Part shown: positions 20,026 through 28,233 of the stretch, piece by piece | Layout: each line of letters begins with the position of its first letter | Numbering within the stretch: position 1 is the first letter of the stretch | Assembly (NCBI RefSeq): GCF_009711225.1 | Contig: NZ_WMIE01000001.1 | Coordinates: 620,001 to 684,000 of the forward strand | From: Paracoccus aestuariivivens | Lineage (GTDB): Bacteria > Pseudomonadota > Alphaproteobacteria > Rhodobacterales > Rhodobacteraceae | Reading direction: 5' to 3' | Length of the DNA stretch: 64,000 nt | Notes under the pieces: generated by a model | Database searches by the model: none | The model's input: the letters and a program-made list of their open reading frames with translations, nothing else | What the model was told of the DNA's origin: nothing | Program-made: the position numbers and the translations under genes

Positions 20026-21185
20026 CACGGATTTCCGCTTCTTTCCTGAATGATTCCGGTCTGCGGCAGGTTCTGGCCGCACTGACGGATGCAGGCCATC
20101 AGGCTTTGATCGTCGGAGGCGCAGTCCGCAACTCGCTGCTGGACGAGCCGGTTTCGGACATCGACATCGCGACTTCGGCCCTGCCCGACGAAACCCGCCG
20201 CCTGACCGAGGCGGCAGGTCTGCGCGCCGTTCCGACCGGTATCGAACATGGCACGATCACCGTCGTCGCAAACGGCCATGGCTATGAGGTCACGACCTTC
20301 CGCCGCGATGTCGAAACCGATGGAAGACGCGCGGTCGTGGCTTTCTCGGATTGTATCGACGAGGACGCCCGACGCCGCGACTTCACGATGAACGCGCTTT
20401 ACGCCGATTGGACGGGAAAAGTTTTTGATCCGGTCGGCGGCCTGCCCGACCTTGCCGCCCGCCGCCTTCGCTTTGTCGGCGAACCCCGCGCCCGCATCAC
20501 CGAAGATTACCTGCGCATCCTGCGGTTTTACCGGTTCCACGCATGGTATGGCGCAAAAGGCGCCGCCGATCCTGCGGCCTTGGCTGCCTGCGCAGATCTG
20601 GCCTCCGGCCTGGACGGGATCTCGGCCGAGCGCATCGGTGCCGAGATGCGCAAACTGCTTGCCGCCCCGGACCCCGCCGAGTCCGTCGCGCTGATGCAGC
20701 AGGCAGGCATCCTTGCCCGCATCCTGCCCGGAGCAGACGGGCGCGACCTGCCCGCGCTCATTGCAGCCGAAGCGGCCTGCGGCCAACTGGCTGCATGGCC
20801 GTGCCGCTTGGCGCTGCTTGGCGCAGATGATGCCGTGTCCAAACTGCGCCTGTCGCGCGATGAAGCCACGCAGCAAAAGAAACTGGCCGAGGCTTTGGCC
20901 CTGCCTTTAGCCGAAGCGGCCTATCGTCACGGCGCGCGCATCGCGGAATCTGCCGCGCTGATCCTGCACGCGCGCGGCATTCCCCTTTGCCCCGATTGGC
21001 AGCAACGGATCGAACGGGCCACTGAAGCGCGCTTGCCGCTTACCGCCCGCGACCTGATGCCCGATCTGAACGGTCCCGCCTTGGGCGAGGCTTTGCGTCG
21101 GGCCGAAAATGCCTATATCGCAAACGACTTCACCTTGACGCGCGACCAGTTGCTACAGATCGCGCTGGAGACTTCGGCCATCTGA
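20022..21185 (+). CDS. cca: CCA tRNA nucleotidyltransferase / poly(A) polymerase family
   Basis: Class II nucleotidyltransferase that adds or repairs the 3'-CCA of tRNA. The 387-residue protein has the catalytic GGAVRNSLLDEPVSDIDIAT (near residues 27-46, with the DxD acids), ATTFRRD-like TTFRRDVETDG near 89 and RRRDFTMNALYAD near 115. RITEDYLRILRFYRFHA near 160 is the RNA-binding start of the C-terminal helices. The start at 20022 overlaps the Nudix stop (ATGA). Poly(A) polymerase activity cannot be excluded from sequence alone, but alphaproteobacterial genomes usually use this type as the CCA enzyme. Confidence 0.92.
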   Translation: MTRISASFLNDSGLRQVLAALTDAGHQALIVGGAVRNSLLDEPVSDIDIATSALPDETRRLTEAAGLRAVPTGIEHGTITVVANGHGYEVTTFRRDVETDGRRAVVAFSDCIDEDARRRDFTMNALYADWTGKVFDPVGGLPDLAARRLRFVGEPRARITEDYLRILRFYRFHAWYGAKGAADPAALAACADLASGLDGISAERIGAEMRKLLAAPDPAESVALMQQAGILARILPGADGRDLPALIAAEAACGQLAAWPCRLALLGADDAVSKLRLSRDEATQQKKLAEALALPLAEAAYRHGARIAESAALILHARGIPLCPDWQQRIERATEARLPLTARDLMPDLNGPALGEALRRAENAYIANDFTLTRDQLLQIALETSAI

Positions 21186-21197
21186 AAGGCTGACATT

Positions 21198-23051
21198 ATG
21201 CATAATTATTTCGCCCGAATGATCGACGCCTTCCGTCCGGCGGATGGTCCTCCGCCCCGCACGCTGATGGCATTTTTCCGGTGGTGCCTGTCCGGCGCGT
21301 GGTCGGGACTGGCAATCGCGGGCTTTGCTTCGGCGCTCAGCGGTGTCGCGGACGTTCTGTCGGCGGTTTTCCTTGGTCGCGTCATCGACGCCGTGGTCAC
21401 AACCCCCGTCGAACAGTTCTGGTCCGAGCAGGGCTGGCTGCTGGTGTCGTTCGTATTGTTCTTTCTGGTGGTCCGTCCGGCAATCGTCTGGCTTTCGACG
21501 GCCAGCTCCAGCGTCATCATCAACCCGAACGTCATGCCCTTGGTCTTGTCGCGGCTGCACCGCTGGACGATGGGCCATTCCGTGACCTTCTTTGACAACG
21601 ACTTTGCCGGCCGCATCGCGCAAAAGCAGATGCAGACCGCACGGGCCGTCACCGATGTGGCCTCGGAAATGGTCAACGTCGTAGCTTTCGCGCTGGCCTC
21701 GGTGCTGGGCTCGGCGGCATTTCTGGTTTCGGTCGATGGCTGGGGCGCGCTGGCACTGATCGTCTGGCTGGGGTCTTACGTCGTGCTGATCCGGTACTTC
21801 ATGCCCCGCATCCGCGAACGCTCGGCAGGGCGAGCATCGGCACGCGCGATGGTGACGGGACAGGTCGTCGATACGATCACCAATATCAAGACCGTCAAAC
21901 TATTCGCCCATGCCGAGCACGAGGACCGCGCCGCGCTTGGCGCCATGGCCGGTTTCCGCGAAAGTGCATTGGATTTTGGCCGCGTCTCGACATGGTTCCG
22001 CCTGTCCCTGATGACGATCGCCGGAGCCCTGCCCGTCATCCTTGTCGGCGGCACAATGCTGCTGTGGCGGCAGGGGCTGGCGACTCCGGGCGATATCGCA
22101 GCTTCGGGGGCCATCGCGATGCGGCTGGCCCAGATGACCGGCTGGGTCAGCATGGCGCTGATGGGCGTCTGGGGCAGCATCGGCGAGGTCGAGGACGGGA
22201 TGAAGACCCTGTCTCCGCCGCATAGCCTGACCGACGCGCCCGATGCGCTTGAACTGGGCCGCGTGGCTGGCCGGATCGATTTCGAACAAGTCGATTTCGC
22301 TTATGGCAAGGAAGGCGGCGGCATTCGCGAACTGGACCTGCATGTCGCTGCCGGCGAAAAGTTGGGTATCGTCGGTGCATCAGGAGCCGGCAAATCGACG
22401 ATGGTTTCGCTGCTTCTGCGGCTTTACGATGTCGAGAAGGGTGCGGTCCTGATCGACGGGAATGACCTGCGCAAGGTCACGCAAGAAAGCCTGCGTCGCA
22501 ATATTGCCATGGTCACGCAAGAGACCGCGATGTTCAACCGCTCGGCCTATGACAATATCCTGTATGGTCGTCCCGACGCGACCAAGGTCCAGATCATCGC
22601 CGCAGCAAAAGCCGCCGAGGCGCACGATTTCATCCTGAACCTGCGCGATCACGCGGGTCGCACCGGCTACGACGCCCATCTGGGCGAACGCGGAGTGAAG
22701 CTGTCGGGCGGGCAACGGCAGCGCATCGCCTTGGCCCGCGCGCTGTTGAAGGATTCACCCATTCTGGTACTGGACGAAGCCACCAGCGCGCTCGACAGCG
22801 AGGTCGAGGCGCAGGTTCAGGACGCGCTGCACCGCGCCATGCGGGGCAAGACTGTTCTGGCCATCGCGCATCGTTTGTCCACCATCGCCGAGCTGGACCG
22901 TATCGTCGTGCTTGAATCCGGCCGGATTGTCGAACAAGGCACACATAGCGAATTGCTGGCGCTGAACGGCACTTACGCCCGCTACTGGAACCGCCAATCG
23001 GGCGGTTTCCTTGGAACTGATGACGACGAGACGACCGAGGCTGCCGAGTGA
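21198..23051 (+). CDS. ABC exporter, fused permease-ATPase
   Basis: A homodimeric type IV exporter half-transporter of 617 residues. The membrane domain covers about residues 30-340 with six hydrophobic segments. The nucleotide-binding domain follows with Walker A VGASGAGKST (near 394), signature LSGGQRQRIALARALLKD (near 502), Walker B ILVLDEATSALD and the switch His in IAHRLSTIAELD. It resembles multidrug and lipid exporters of the MsbA/Atm1 group; no substrate can be assigned. It follows the CCA gene by 12 bases and overlaps the next RNA methyltransferase gene by four bases, so it is operonic despite unrelated functions. Confidence 0.92.
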   Translation: MHNYFARMIDAFRPADGPPPRTLMAFFRWCLSGAWSGLAIAGFASALSGVADVLSAVFLGRVIDAVVTTPVEQFWSEQGWLLVSFVLFFLVVRPAIVWLSTASSSVIINPNVMPLVLSRLHRWTMGHSVTFFDNDFAGRIAQKQMQTARAVTDVASEMVNVVAFALASVLGSAAFLVSVDGWGALALIVWLGSYVVLIRYFMPRIRERSAGRASARAMVTGQVVDTITNIKTVKLFAHAEHEDRAALGAMAGFRESALDFGRVSTWFRLSLMTIAGALPVILVGGTMLLWRQGLATPGDIAASGAIAMRLAQMTGWVSMALMGVWGSIGEVEDGMKTLSPPHSLTDAPDALELGRVAGRIDFEQVDFAYGKEGGGIRELDLHVAAGEKLGIVGASGAGKSTMVSLLLRLYDVEKGAVLIDGNDLRKVTQESLRRNIAMVTQETAMFNRSAYDNILYGRPDATKVQIIAAAKAAEAHDFILNLRDHAGRTGYDAHLGERGVKLSGGQRQRIALARALLKDSPILVLDEATSALDSEVEAQVQDALHRAMRGKTVLAIAHRLSTIAELDRIVVLESGRIVEQGTHSELLALNGTYARYWNRQSGGFLGTDDDETTEAAE

Positions 23052-24268
23052 CCCATTGGACGATCGAGCGACTGGGCCGCAAAGGCGATGGTGTTGCCAT
23101 CCGCGATGACGCACGCGCATTGGCCGCCCTGACCCTGCCCGGCGAGGTGATCGAAGGCGAGGTTGTGGAGGGTCGCATCGCGGCCCCGCGCATCATCACC
23201 CCTTCAGCGGATCGGGTGCGCCCAGCCTGTCAGCACTATCGTGCATGTGGTGGCTGTTCGCTGATGCATGGATCGGACGACTTCGTGAAAACATGGAAGG
23301 TCGGCGTCGTCACCGAGGCCTTGCGTGCGCAGGGGCTGACTGCGCCGGTCGCTGGCGTGCATGTCTCGCCACCGCGGTCGCGCAGACGCGCGGTCCTGTC
23401 GGGACGGCGCACTAAAAAGGGCGCTCTGCTGGGATTCCATGCCCGCGCCTCGGAAGTGATCGTCGATATCTCCGACTGCCATGTCCTGCGTCCCGCGATC
23501 CAGAAGGCACTGCCTTTGCTGCGCGAGATCGTCGTGGTCGGTGCTTCGCGCGCGGGCGAGTTGTCACTGACCGTGACCGAAACCCGCTCGGGTCTGGATG
23601 TGACCGTGACCGGCGGCAAGACGATGGAACCCGCCCTGTTCGAGGCACTGGCCGCGCTGGCCGACAAGGGCGATCTGGCTCGTTTGACATGGGGCGATCA
23701 GCCGATCACCCGCCGTCCGCCCGCAATCGCGTTTGGTCGGGCGCAGGTCACGCCGCCTCCGGGCAGTTTCCTGCAAGCCACCGCCGAGGGCGAGGCTGCG
23801 CTTTTAGCGGTGATCCGCGACATCACGCGTGGTGCGAATCGCATCATCGAGCTGTTCGCGGGTTGCGGCACCTTTACCCTTCCGCTGGCCGAAACCGCCG
23901 AGATCCACGCTATCGAGGGCTTGCCCGCCCCACTTCAGGCAATGGACGCCGCGGCGCGCAAAGCAGGCGGATTGCGCCGAATCACGACCGAGATACGCGA
24001 CCTTGCGCGTCGTCCGCTTCTGATCGACGAACTGGGCTATGACGCGATTGTGATCGACCCGCCGCGGGCCGGTGCAGAGCCACAGGCCCGCGAAATCGCG
24101 AAATCCAAGGCAGGGGTTCTGGCATGGGTCAGTTGTGATCCGGTAACTTTCGCCCGCGATGCGCGAATTCTTGCCGAGTCCGGTTGGGAGATTTCCCGCC
24201 TTTTCGTAATCGACCAGTTTCGTTGGTCACCTCACGTCGAAACTGTGGCGGAAATTCGCCGACGCTAG
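23048..24268 (+). CDS. TrmA/RlmC-D family RNA m5U methyltransferase
   Basis: SAM-dependent uracil-5-methyltransferase, probably acting on 23S rRNA. The 406-residue protein has an N-terminal basic region and an iron-sulfur cluster motif with three cysteines in CQHYRACGGC (near residue 60) and a fourth in ISDCHVL near 142. The SAM fold shows ELFAGCGTFTLPLA near 272, IDPPRAGAE near 337 and catalytic VSCDPVTFARD near 360. A full N-terminal TRAM domain is not obvious. The overlap with the ABC exporter suggests co-translation. Which uracil is modified is unknown, so no symbol is given. Confidence 0.88.
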   Translation: MTHWTIERLGRKGDGVAIRDDARALAALTLPGEVIEGEVVEGRIAAPRIITPSADRVRPACQHYRACGGCSLMHGSDDFVKTWKVGVVTEALRAQGLTAPVAGVHVSPPRSRRRAVLSGRRTKKGALLGFHARASEVIVDISDCHVLRPAIQKALPLLREIVVVGASRAGELSLTVTETRSGLDVTVTGGKTMEPALFEALAALADKGDLARLTWGDQPITRRPPAIAFGRAQVTPPPGSFLQATAEGEAALLAVIRDITRGANRIIELFAGCGTFTLPLAETAEIHAIEGLPAPLQAMDAAARKAGGLRRITTEIRDLARRPLLIDELGYDAIVIDPPRAGAEPQAREIAKSKAGVLAWVSCDPVTFARDARILAESGWEISRLFVIDQFRWSPHVETVAEIRRR

Positions 24269-24336
24269 CGATATTTTTACCTGTATGGTATTCAACTGCT
24301 CAATGAAAACGGTGCGCAAGCACGCAGAGGGCAGTG

Positions 24337-24861
24337 ATGATACGGGCATTTCGCGCATTGATCGCGGTGTTCGCAGTTTCGCTATTGGCAAACTGCGGCG
24401 GCGATAGCAGCCAACCGGCAAGCAGCAAGTTCAAAACCTATCACGGGCCTCCGGTCACGCAGGTCGTGGTCAAGAAGTCCGAACGCAAGTTGTATCTCAT
24501 CAGCGGTCGTTCGGTCCTGAAGGGATACGAGATCGATCTTGGCAACCAGCCTCTTGGTCACAAGCAATACGAAGGCGACGGCAAGACGCCGGAAGGCGTC
24601 TACTTCATCGACCGCAAGAACCCGCGAAGTCGGTATCACCTGTCGCTTGGGATTTCCTATCCGTCGACCGAAGATGTTGCCCGGGCAGCGATGATGGGTC
24701 TGCGGCCCGGCGGCGATATCATGATCCACGGCCTCGGCCCGGAGGGGCGGGCCATCAACCGACCCGATTGGACCGCCGGTTGCATCGCGGTCACCGATGA
24801 AGAGATCGAAGAAATCTTCGCCATGATCAATCCCGGCGTTCCGATCTTTATCTACCCGTGA
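24337..24861 (+). CDS. L,D-transpeptidase (YkuD), putative lipoprotein
   Basis: YkuD enzymes make 3-3 cross-links or attach proteins to peptidoglycan in the periplasm. The 174-residue protein has an N-terminal hydrophobic stretch ending in a lipobox, SLLANC (Cys near residue 21). The catalytic site near the C-terminus reads IMIHGLG, then DWTAGCIAVTDEEIEE, the standard His and Cys pair. The ATG at 24337 follows a GTG at 24334; GAGGG is 5-8 bases upstream. A good terminator follows at 24888. This is the first of three genes for exported wall-related proteins here. Confidence 0.9.
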   Translation: MIRAFRALIAVFAVSLLANCGGDSSQPASSKFKTYHGPPVTQVVVKKSERKLYLISGRSVLKGYEIDLGNQPLGHKQYEGDGKTPEGVYFIDRKNPRSRYHLSLGISYPSTEDVARAAMMGLRPGGDIMIHGLGPEGRAINRPDWTAGCIAVTDEEIEEIFAMINPGVPIFIYP

Positions 24862-24887
24862 CACCACCCGCAACGACCAGCAAAGAA

Positions 24888-24918
24888 AAGGCCCCGGAGA
24901 CGATCCGGGGCCTTCCTT
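24888..24918 (+). terminator. Rho-independent terminator after the L,D-transpeptidase gene
   Basis: GGCCCCGG (24890-24897) pairs with CCGGGGCC (24905-24912) around a 7-base loop; flanking AA/TT extends the stem to ten pairs, and TTCCTT follows. It may serve both this gene and, read the other way, the convergent CAP-domain gene that ends at 24947. Confidence 0.85.
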
Positions 24919-24946
24919 ATTCCGTCGGCATCGGCCCGAGCCGGGA

Positions 24947-25516
24947 TCAGAGTCCCGGAGCCGAGGCCACGTTGTAGCCTCCTGCTGCGATCGGGGTCGT
25001 CGCGCCGCTACCGGCGGTCAGCAGAACCCACCAGATCTTACCCGAGGGCTCCTGGAACCAGCCGACACCGAATTCGGTCGCGCGCGGGTCCATGATGACG
25101 TCGCGGGTGTCACGGTTCTGCATCCACGCGTTCAGGGTGGTGATCTCGTTTTCGTAGGTTTCCGAGATGTTCTCGCCGATCAGGTGGCCCATATAGCCTT
25201 GGCGCCGAATCCGGTCGAGCGGCGACGATCCATCCGAACCGAAATGCCACGCGCGGTTCTGCGCAGCCATGTCGCGGGCGTGGGCCTTGGAGGCAACATC
25301 CAGCATCGGGTTCTGCATCAACGGAGGCGCGCCGACATTCGCGCGAAGCTGGTTGATCTGCCCGGCGACACGGCCGGGAATCTCGGCCTCTTCGCGCGGC
25401 GTGATCTTATAGGCCACGGGAATCGGTTTTCCGTCCGGACCAAGTTGGGGTTGCTGCGACTGGCAGGCCGTCAGCGCCAGCACCGACAGCAGCGCAACGG
25501 TGGCAAGTTTCATCAT
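24947..25516 (-). CDS. CAP (SCP/PR-1-like) domain lipoprotein
   Basis: CAP-superfamily proteins are secreted, often with unknown roles. From the ATG at 25516 the 189-residue product starts MMKLATVALLSVLALTAC, with a signal peptide and lipobox LTAC (or MKLAT one codon later). The CAP fold shows INQLRANVGAPPLMQNPMLD near residue 54, ARDMAAQNRAWHFGSDG near 80 with the metal-site His, GENISETYEN near 115 and FGVGWFQEPSG later. No catalytic function can be stated. The two L,D-transpeptidase genes on either side suggest the outer or inner-membrane/wall compartment. The open frame to 25552 is not supported. Confidence 0.9.
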   Translation of the reverse strand: MMKLATVALLSVLALTACQSQQPQLGPDGKPIPVAYKITPREEAEIPGRVAGQINQLRANVGAPPLMQNPMLDVASKAHARDMAAQNRAWHFGSDGSSPLDRIRRQGYMGHLIGENISETYENEITTLNAWMQNRDTRDVIMDPRATEFGVGWFQEPSGKIWWVLLTAGSGATTPIAAGGYNVASAPGL

Positions 25517-25746
25517 CTGTATCTGTCCCGCAAGATATTTTGCCGCAAGCAATACAAAACCGCGCGCAAGCCTTCAAACCCAAGATTGCGTGAGCGCAAC
25601 ATAGTGCGACCAGGATGCGACAATGACGCGAGTTTGAATTGCAAGCGACCACACCTGCGCGTAATTGCCCTAACCAGGACGACCTCAACAAAAAATTGGG
25701 CAGTGACGGCCGCGCAGGCGGTCCATGAAATATTCAGGAGCGTTAC

Positions 25747-26400
25747 ATGATTACCCCGAAGAATCCGGTTTCGCGCCGGAATTTTCTGACCACCTCGGTG
25801 GCTCTGGGGGCAGCCGGACTTGCCGCGCCGGCGATTGCCCAGTCGATCGACCCCTATACCGGTCTGCCCCTGCAAGGCACCGGCGGTGGCGCGACCCCCG
25901 ATGCGGGCATGGTCCAGTATGACAATACGCAGGACTCGCGCCGCAATATCTCCAGCTTCCGCATGCAGGACTGGCAGCCCTATTTCAGCAACCTGACCAA
26001 CGGCGCGATTCTGGTCGATCTGACCTCGCGCGCGCTTCATTACTGGTCCGAGGATCAGTCGGTCTACAAACTGTTCCCGACTTCGGTCCCGGTCAGTGCA
26101 GACCTGACCCGCACCGGTCGTACCGAGATCATCAAGAAGGTCAAGGGCCCGACATGGTCGCCCACCCCCGAGATGAAAAAGCGCAACCCGGAATGGCCCG
26201 ACTTTGTGCCTGCCGGTCCTGACAACCCGTTGGGCACGCATGCATTGTGGCTAAGCTGGCAATATTACCGCATCCACGGCACGCACGACACGCGCAAGAT
26301 CGGTCGCAAATCCTCGAACGGCTGCATCGGGCTTTACAACGAGCACATCCAGCAGCTTTACGATCTGACCAATGTCGGCACGCAAGTGCTGTTGATCTGA
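25747..26400 (+). CDS. Tat-exported L,D-transpeptidase (ErfK/YbiS/YkuD)
   Basis: Second YkuD-fold transpeptidase, 217 residues. The N-terminus MITPKNPVSRRNFLTTSVALGAAGLAAPAIAQ in parts shows the twin-arginine motif SRRNFLTTS and an AIAQ cleavage site, so it is exported folded by Tat rather than Sec. The catalytic region is YRIHGTHDTRKIGRKSSNGCIGLYNEHIQQLYDL in parts, with IHGTHD and SSNGCIGL (His, Cys). An AGGAG site lies seven bases before the ATG. It is divergent from the CAP-domain gene across a 230-base gap. A strong terminator follows. Confidence 0.92.
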   Translation: MITPKNPVSRRNFLTTSVALGAAGLAAPAIAQSIDPYTGLPLQGTGGGATPDAGMVQYDNTQDSRRNISSFRMQDWQPYFSNLTNGAILVDLTSRALHYWSEDQSVYKLFPTSVPVSADLTRTGRTEIIKKVKGPTWSPTPEMKKRNPEWPDFVPAGPDNPLGTHALWLSWQYYRIHGTHDTRKIGRKSSNGCIGLYNEHIQQLYDLTNVGTQVLLI

Positions 26401-26421
26401 CGCCGGATTCCAGAATCAAAA

Positions 26422-26456
26422 ACCCCGGATCGCAGCCCGCGATCCGGGGTTTTTTA
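26422..26456 (+). terminator. Strong terminator after the Tat L,D-transpeptidase
   Basis: A perfect 12-base-pair stem ACCCCGGATCGC (26422-26433) with GCGATCCGGGGT (26439-26450), loop AGCCC, is followed by a run of six T. It marks the end of the exported-enzyme cluster. Confidence 0.9.
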
Positions 26457-26613
26457 ACCTTTTCACCTACCCATCGTCGCTATTGCAGCATTCGCCGACC
26501 TACGGGATGTCGAAGTCCGCACCTGCCCGCTACCGGACGACAAACTGGAGACCAAATGGTGATCCGTTGAGGCGCCATTGGTCCGAACCCAACGGCGAAC
26601 GCGCTGAAGTGGC
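26457..26613. other. No supported gene in this spacer
   Basis: Between the terminator and the transposase remnant there is no frame with homology or a ribosome-binding site that I can support. Reading frames on the minus strand are shadows of the transposase. This stretch may contain the lost end of the insertion sequence, but I see no clear terminal repeat. Confidence 0.5.
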
Positions 26614-26982
26614 CTCGATCTCGCCAAGAATGATTTCCAGATCCACGCCGCGAACTCGGAGGGACGCGCCATTGTCCGGAAGCGGCCTCCCCGCACGCGC
26701 TTCTTGGCGTTCATCTCCGGACTTGCGCCGTGCGTCGTGGCCATGGAAGCCTGCGCCATATGGCATCACTGGGCGCTCTGGGTCACGAGGTCCGACCGAT
26801 TCCGCCGATTTATGTGCAACCGTTTGTAAAGAGCCAGAGTGAAGCGGAAAAGAAAACGATCCGGTGAATCGTTTTCCCGCTGAACGATGTGGTGGCGATC
26901 ACGGAGGCCGACGATGCGCACGGTTCCCGTGAGGTCGTCGGAGCAGCAAGCCCTTGCCATGCTGTTCCGGACCCGCAAGTGA
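26614..26982 (+). pseudogene. Decayed IS110-family transposase N-terminus
   Basis: Three frame-broken pieces of an IS110-family DEDD transposase lie in order. In the frame of base 26614: LDLAKNDFQIHAANSEGRAI, running to LAPCVVAMEACAIWHHW, a frame that first loses homology near 26767. In the next frame: GALGHEVRPIPPIYVQPFVK (about 26768-26830), ending at a stop. Back in the first frame: TMRTVPVRSSEQQALAMLF then RTRK (26911-26979) and a stop. The family order LDLAKN, VAMEAC, GHEVRLIPP, RPTMRFVPVK, EQQ is intact, but frameshifts, an inserted palindrome and loss of the C-terminal domain make it non-functional. Confidence 0.85.
26843..26881. repeat. Palindromic element inserted in the transposase remnant
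   Basis: A hairpin-forming sequence: AGCGG (26843-26847) and GAAAACGAT (26852-26860) on the left pair with ATCGTTTTC (26868-26876) and CCGCT (26877-26881) on the right, with a four-A bulge and a CCGGTGA loop. It sits between the codons for the PFVKSQ and ND residues that are contiguous in intact IS110 transposases, so it appears to be an insertion. It resembles a REP- or MITE-like repeat. Confidence 0.65.
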
Positions 26983-27201
26983 GACCCAGCGGATCGCCTC
27001 ACGGGATCCCGACCGTCAGGCCGCCGAAAGCCACATCCGCTTCAGCGCCCCCGGCACTGCCGAGACCGAGCACGTAGCCTAAGCCCACTTCGGAAAGGAA
27101 AATTCCGGCCCGGATTGGACTTCTGCAACAACGCCGATCACAGCCCTCACCTGATCAGAAACAGCCGCTTGCTTCTGCGACGGCCCGATCGATCCGAAGG
27201 T
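26983..27201. other. Non-coding spacer with a possible IS relic end
   Basis: No gene supported. On the minus strand, 27112-27135 reads GGCGTTGTTGCAGAAGTCC, which resembles the IS5/IS903-type terminal repeat GGCTTTGTTGAATAAATC. A second copy was not found in the window. It may be part of the same decayed mobile region. hemH ends at 27202. Confidence 0.3.
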
Positions 27202-28233
27202 TCAGATCCAGCCACCCAGATTCTCCTGAATGATCGTCGTCAGCACATTGATATGGTCGGGTTCGGCATTCAGACAGGGGATATAGGTGAAGTTCTTGCC
27301 GCCAGCATGCACGAAGGCCTCGCGGATCTCGCCCTGAATTTCCTCGAGCGTCTCGATACAATCCGCCGAGAAGGCCGGAGAGATCACCGCGATATCGGTA
27401 ATGCCCTGACGCGCCAATTCGGCGACATGCTTGACTGTGTAGGGTTGAAGCCATTCCTCGCGGCCAAAGACCGATTGGAAGGTCGTGTCGATGACTTCCG
27501 GCCCCCAACCCAGCCGTTCTGCCAGCAGACGCGAGGTCTTCTGGCACTGGCAATGGTAAGGGTCGCCCTGCGTCAGATAACGCTTTGGCATGCCATGATA
27601 ACTTGCCACCAGTTTGCGGGGCGTCGCGCCGCCCAAGGCGCGCTCGACAGAGTTGGCCAGTGCGTCAATGTAATCGGGCCGGTCGAAATAGGGCGCGGTC
27701 GTGCGGGCAGCGGGTTGCCAGGTTTGCTGCATCAGCGCCCGGAAGAACTGGTCATTCGCCGTCGCTGACGTCGCTCCGGCATATTGCGGGTAAAGCGGCA
27801 GGAACAGGATCTTGTCGCAGCCCGCCTTGACCATGCGATCGACCACGACCTCGGTCGAGGGATTGCCGTAGCGCATGCAGAAATCGACCATGACGCGGTC
27901 ACCCCACAGGTCTTGCGCACGCGCCTGCAGCGCCGCGACCTGCTGCTTGGTGATCGTCATCAGCGGGCTTTCATTCGCCTCGTTGTTCCAGATCGTCTTG
28001 TAATTCGCGCCCGAAGTGAAGGGCCGCTTGGTCAGGATGATGCCCTGCAGGATCGGCTGCCACTTCCAGCTTGGCAGATCGATCACCCGCTTGTCCGAAA
28101 GGAACTCGCTCAGATAGCGCCGCATCGACCAGTAATCCGTGCCGTCCGGCGTGCCCAGATTGGCGACCAGCACGCCGATCCGGCGCGCCGTAACTTGCGG
28201 GTGATCGGCAGGGATTGTCTGGAGAGGGCTCAT
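27202..28233 (-). CDS. hemH: Ferrochelatase
   Basis: Inserts ferrous iron into protoporphyrin IX, the last step of haem synthesis, at the inner membrane. The 343-residue protein starts MSPLQTIPADHP and carries VLVANLGTPDGTDYWSMR near residue 18 and FLPLYPQYAGATSA near 142. Further on are LVASYHGMPKRYLTQGDPYHCQCQK near 210 in parts (SYHGMPKRYL, the metal-site His) and VISPAFSADCIETLEEI near 280. The start at 28233 overlaps the methyltransferase stop by four bases. The upstream open frame is not supported. Haem and the preceding quinone-related methyltransferase both serve respiration. Confidence 0.96.
   Translation of the reverse strand: MSPLQTIPADHPQVTARRIGVLVANLGTPDGTDYWSMRRYLSEFLSDKRVIDLPSWKWQPILQGIILTKRPFTSGANYKTIWNNEANESPLMTITKQQVAALQARAQDLWGDRVMVDFCMRYGNPSTEVVVDRMVKAGCDKILFLPLYPQYAGATSATANDQFFRALMQQTWQPAARTTAPYFDRPDYIDALANSVERALGGATPRKLVASYHGMPKRYLTQGDPYHCQCQKTSRLLAERLGWGPEVIDTTFQSVFGREEWLQPYTVKHVAELARQGITDIAVISPAFSADCIETLEEIQGEIREAFVHAGGKNFTYIPCLNAEPDHINVLTTIIQENLGGWI

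Noticed and set aside
26530..26769. 79-codon minus-strand open frame
   Set aside because: It is the complement of the IS110 remnant, whose sense-strand hallmarks explain the sequence.
26766..27002. 78-codon minus-strand open frame
   Set aside because: Covers the palindrome and the last part of the transposase remnant; no support as a real gene.
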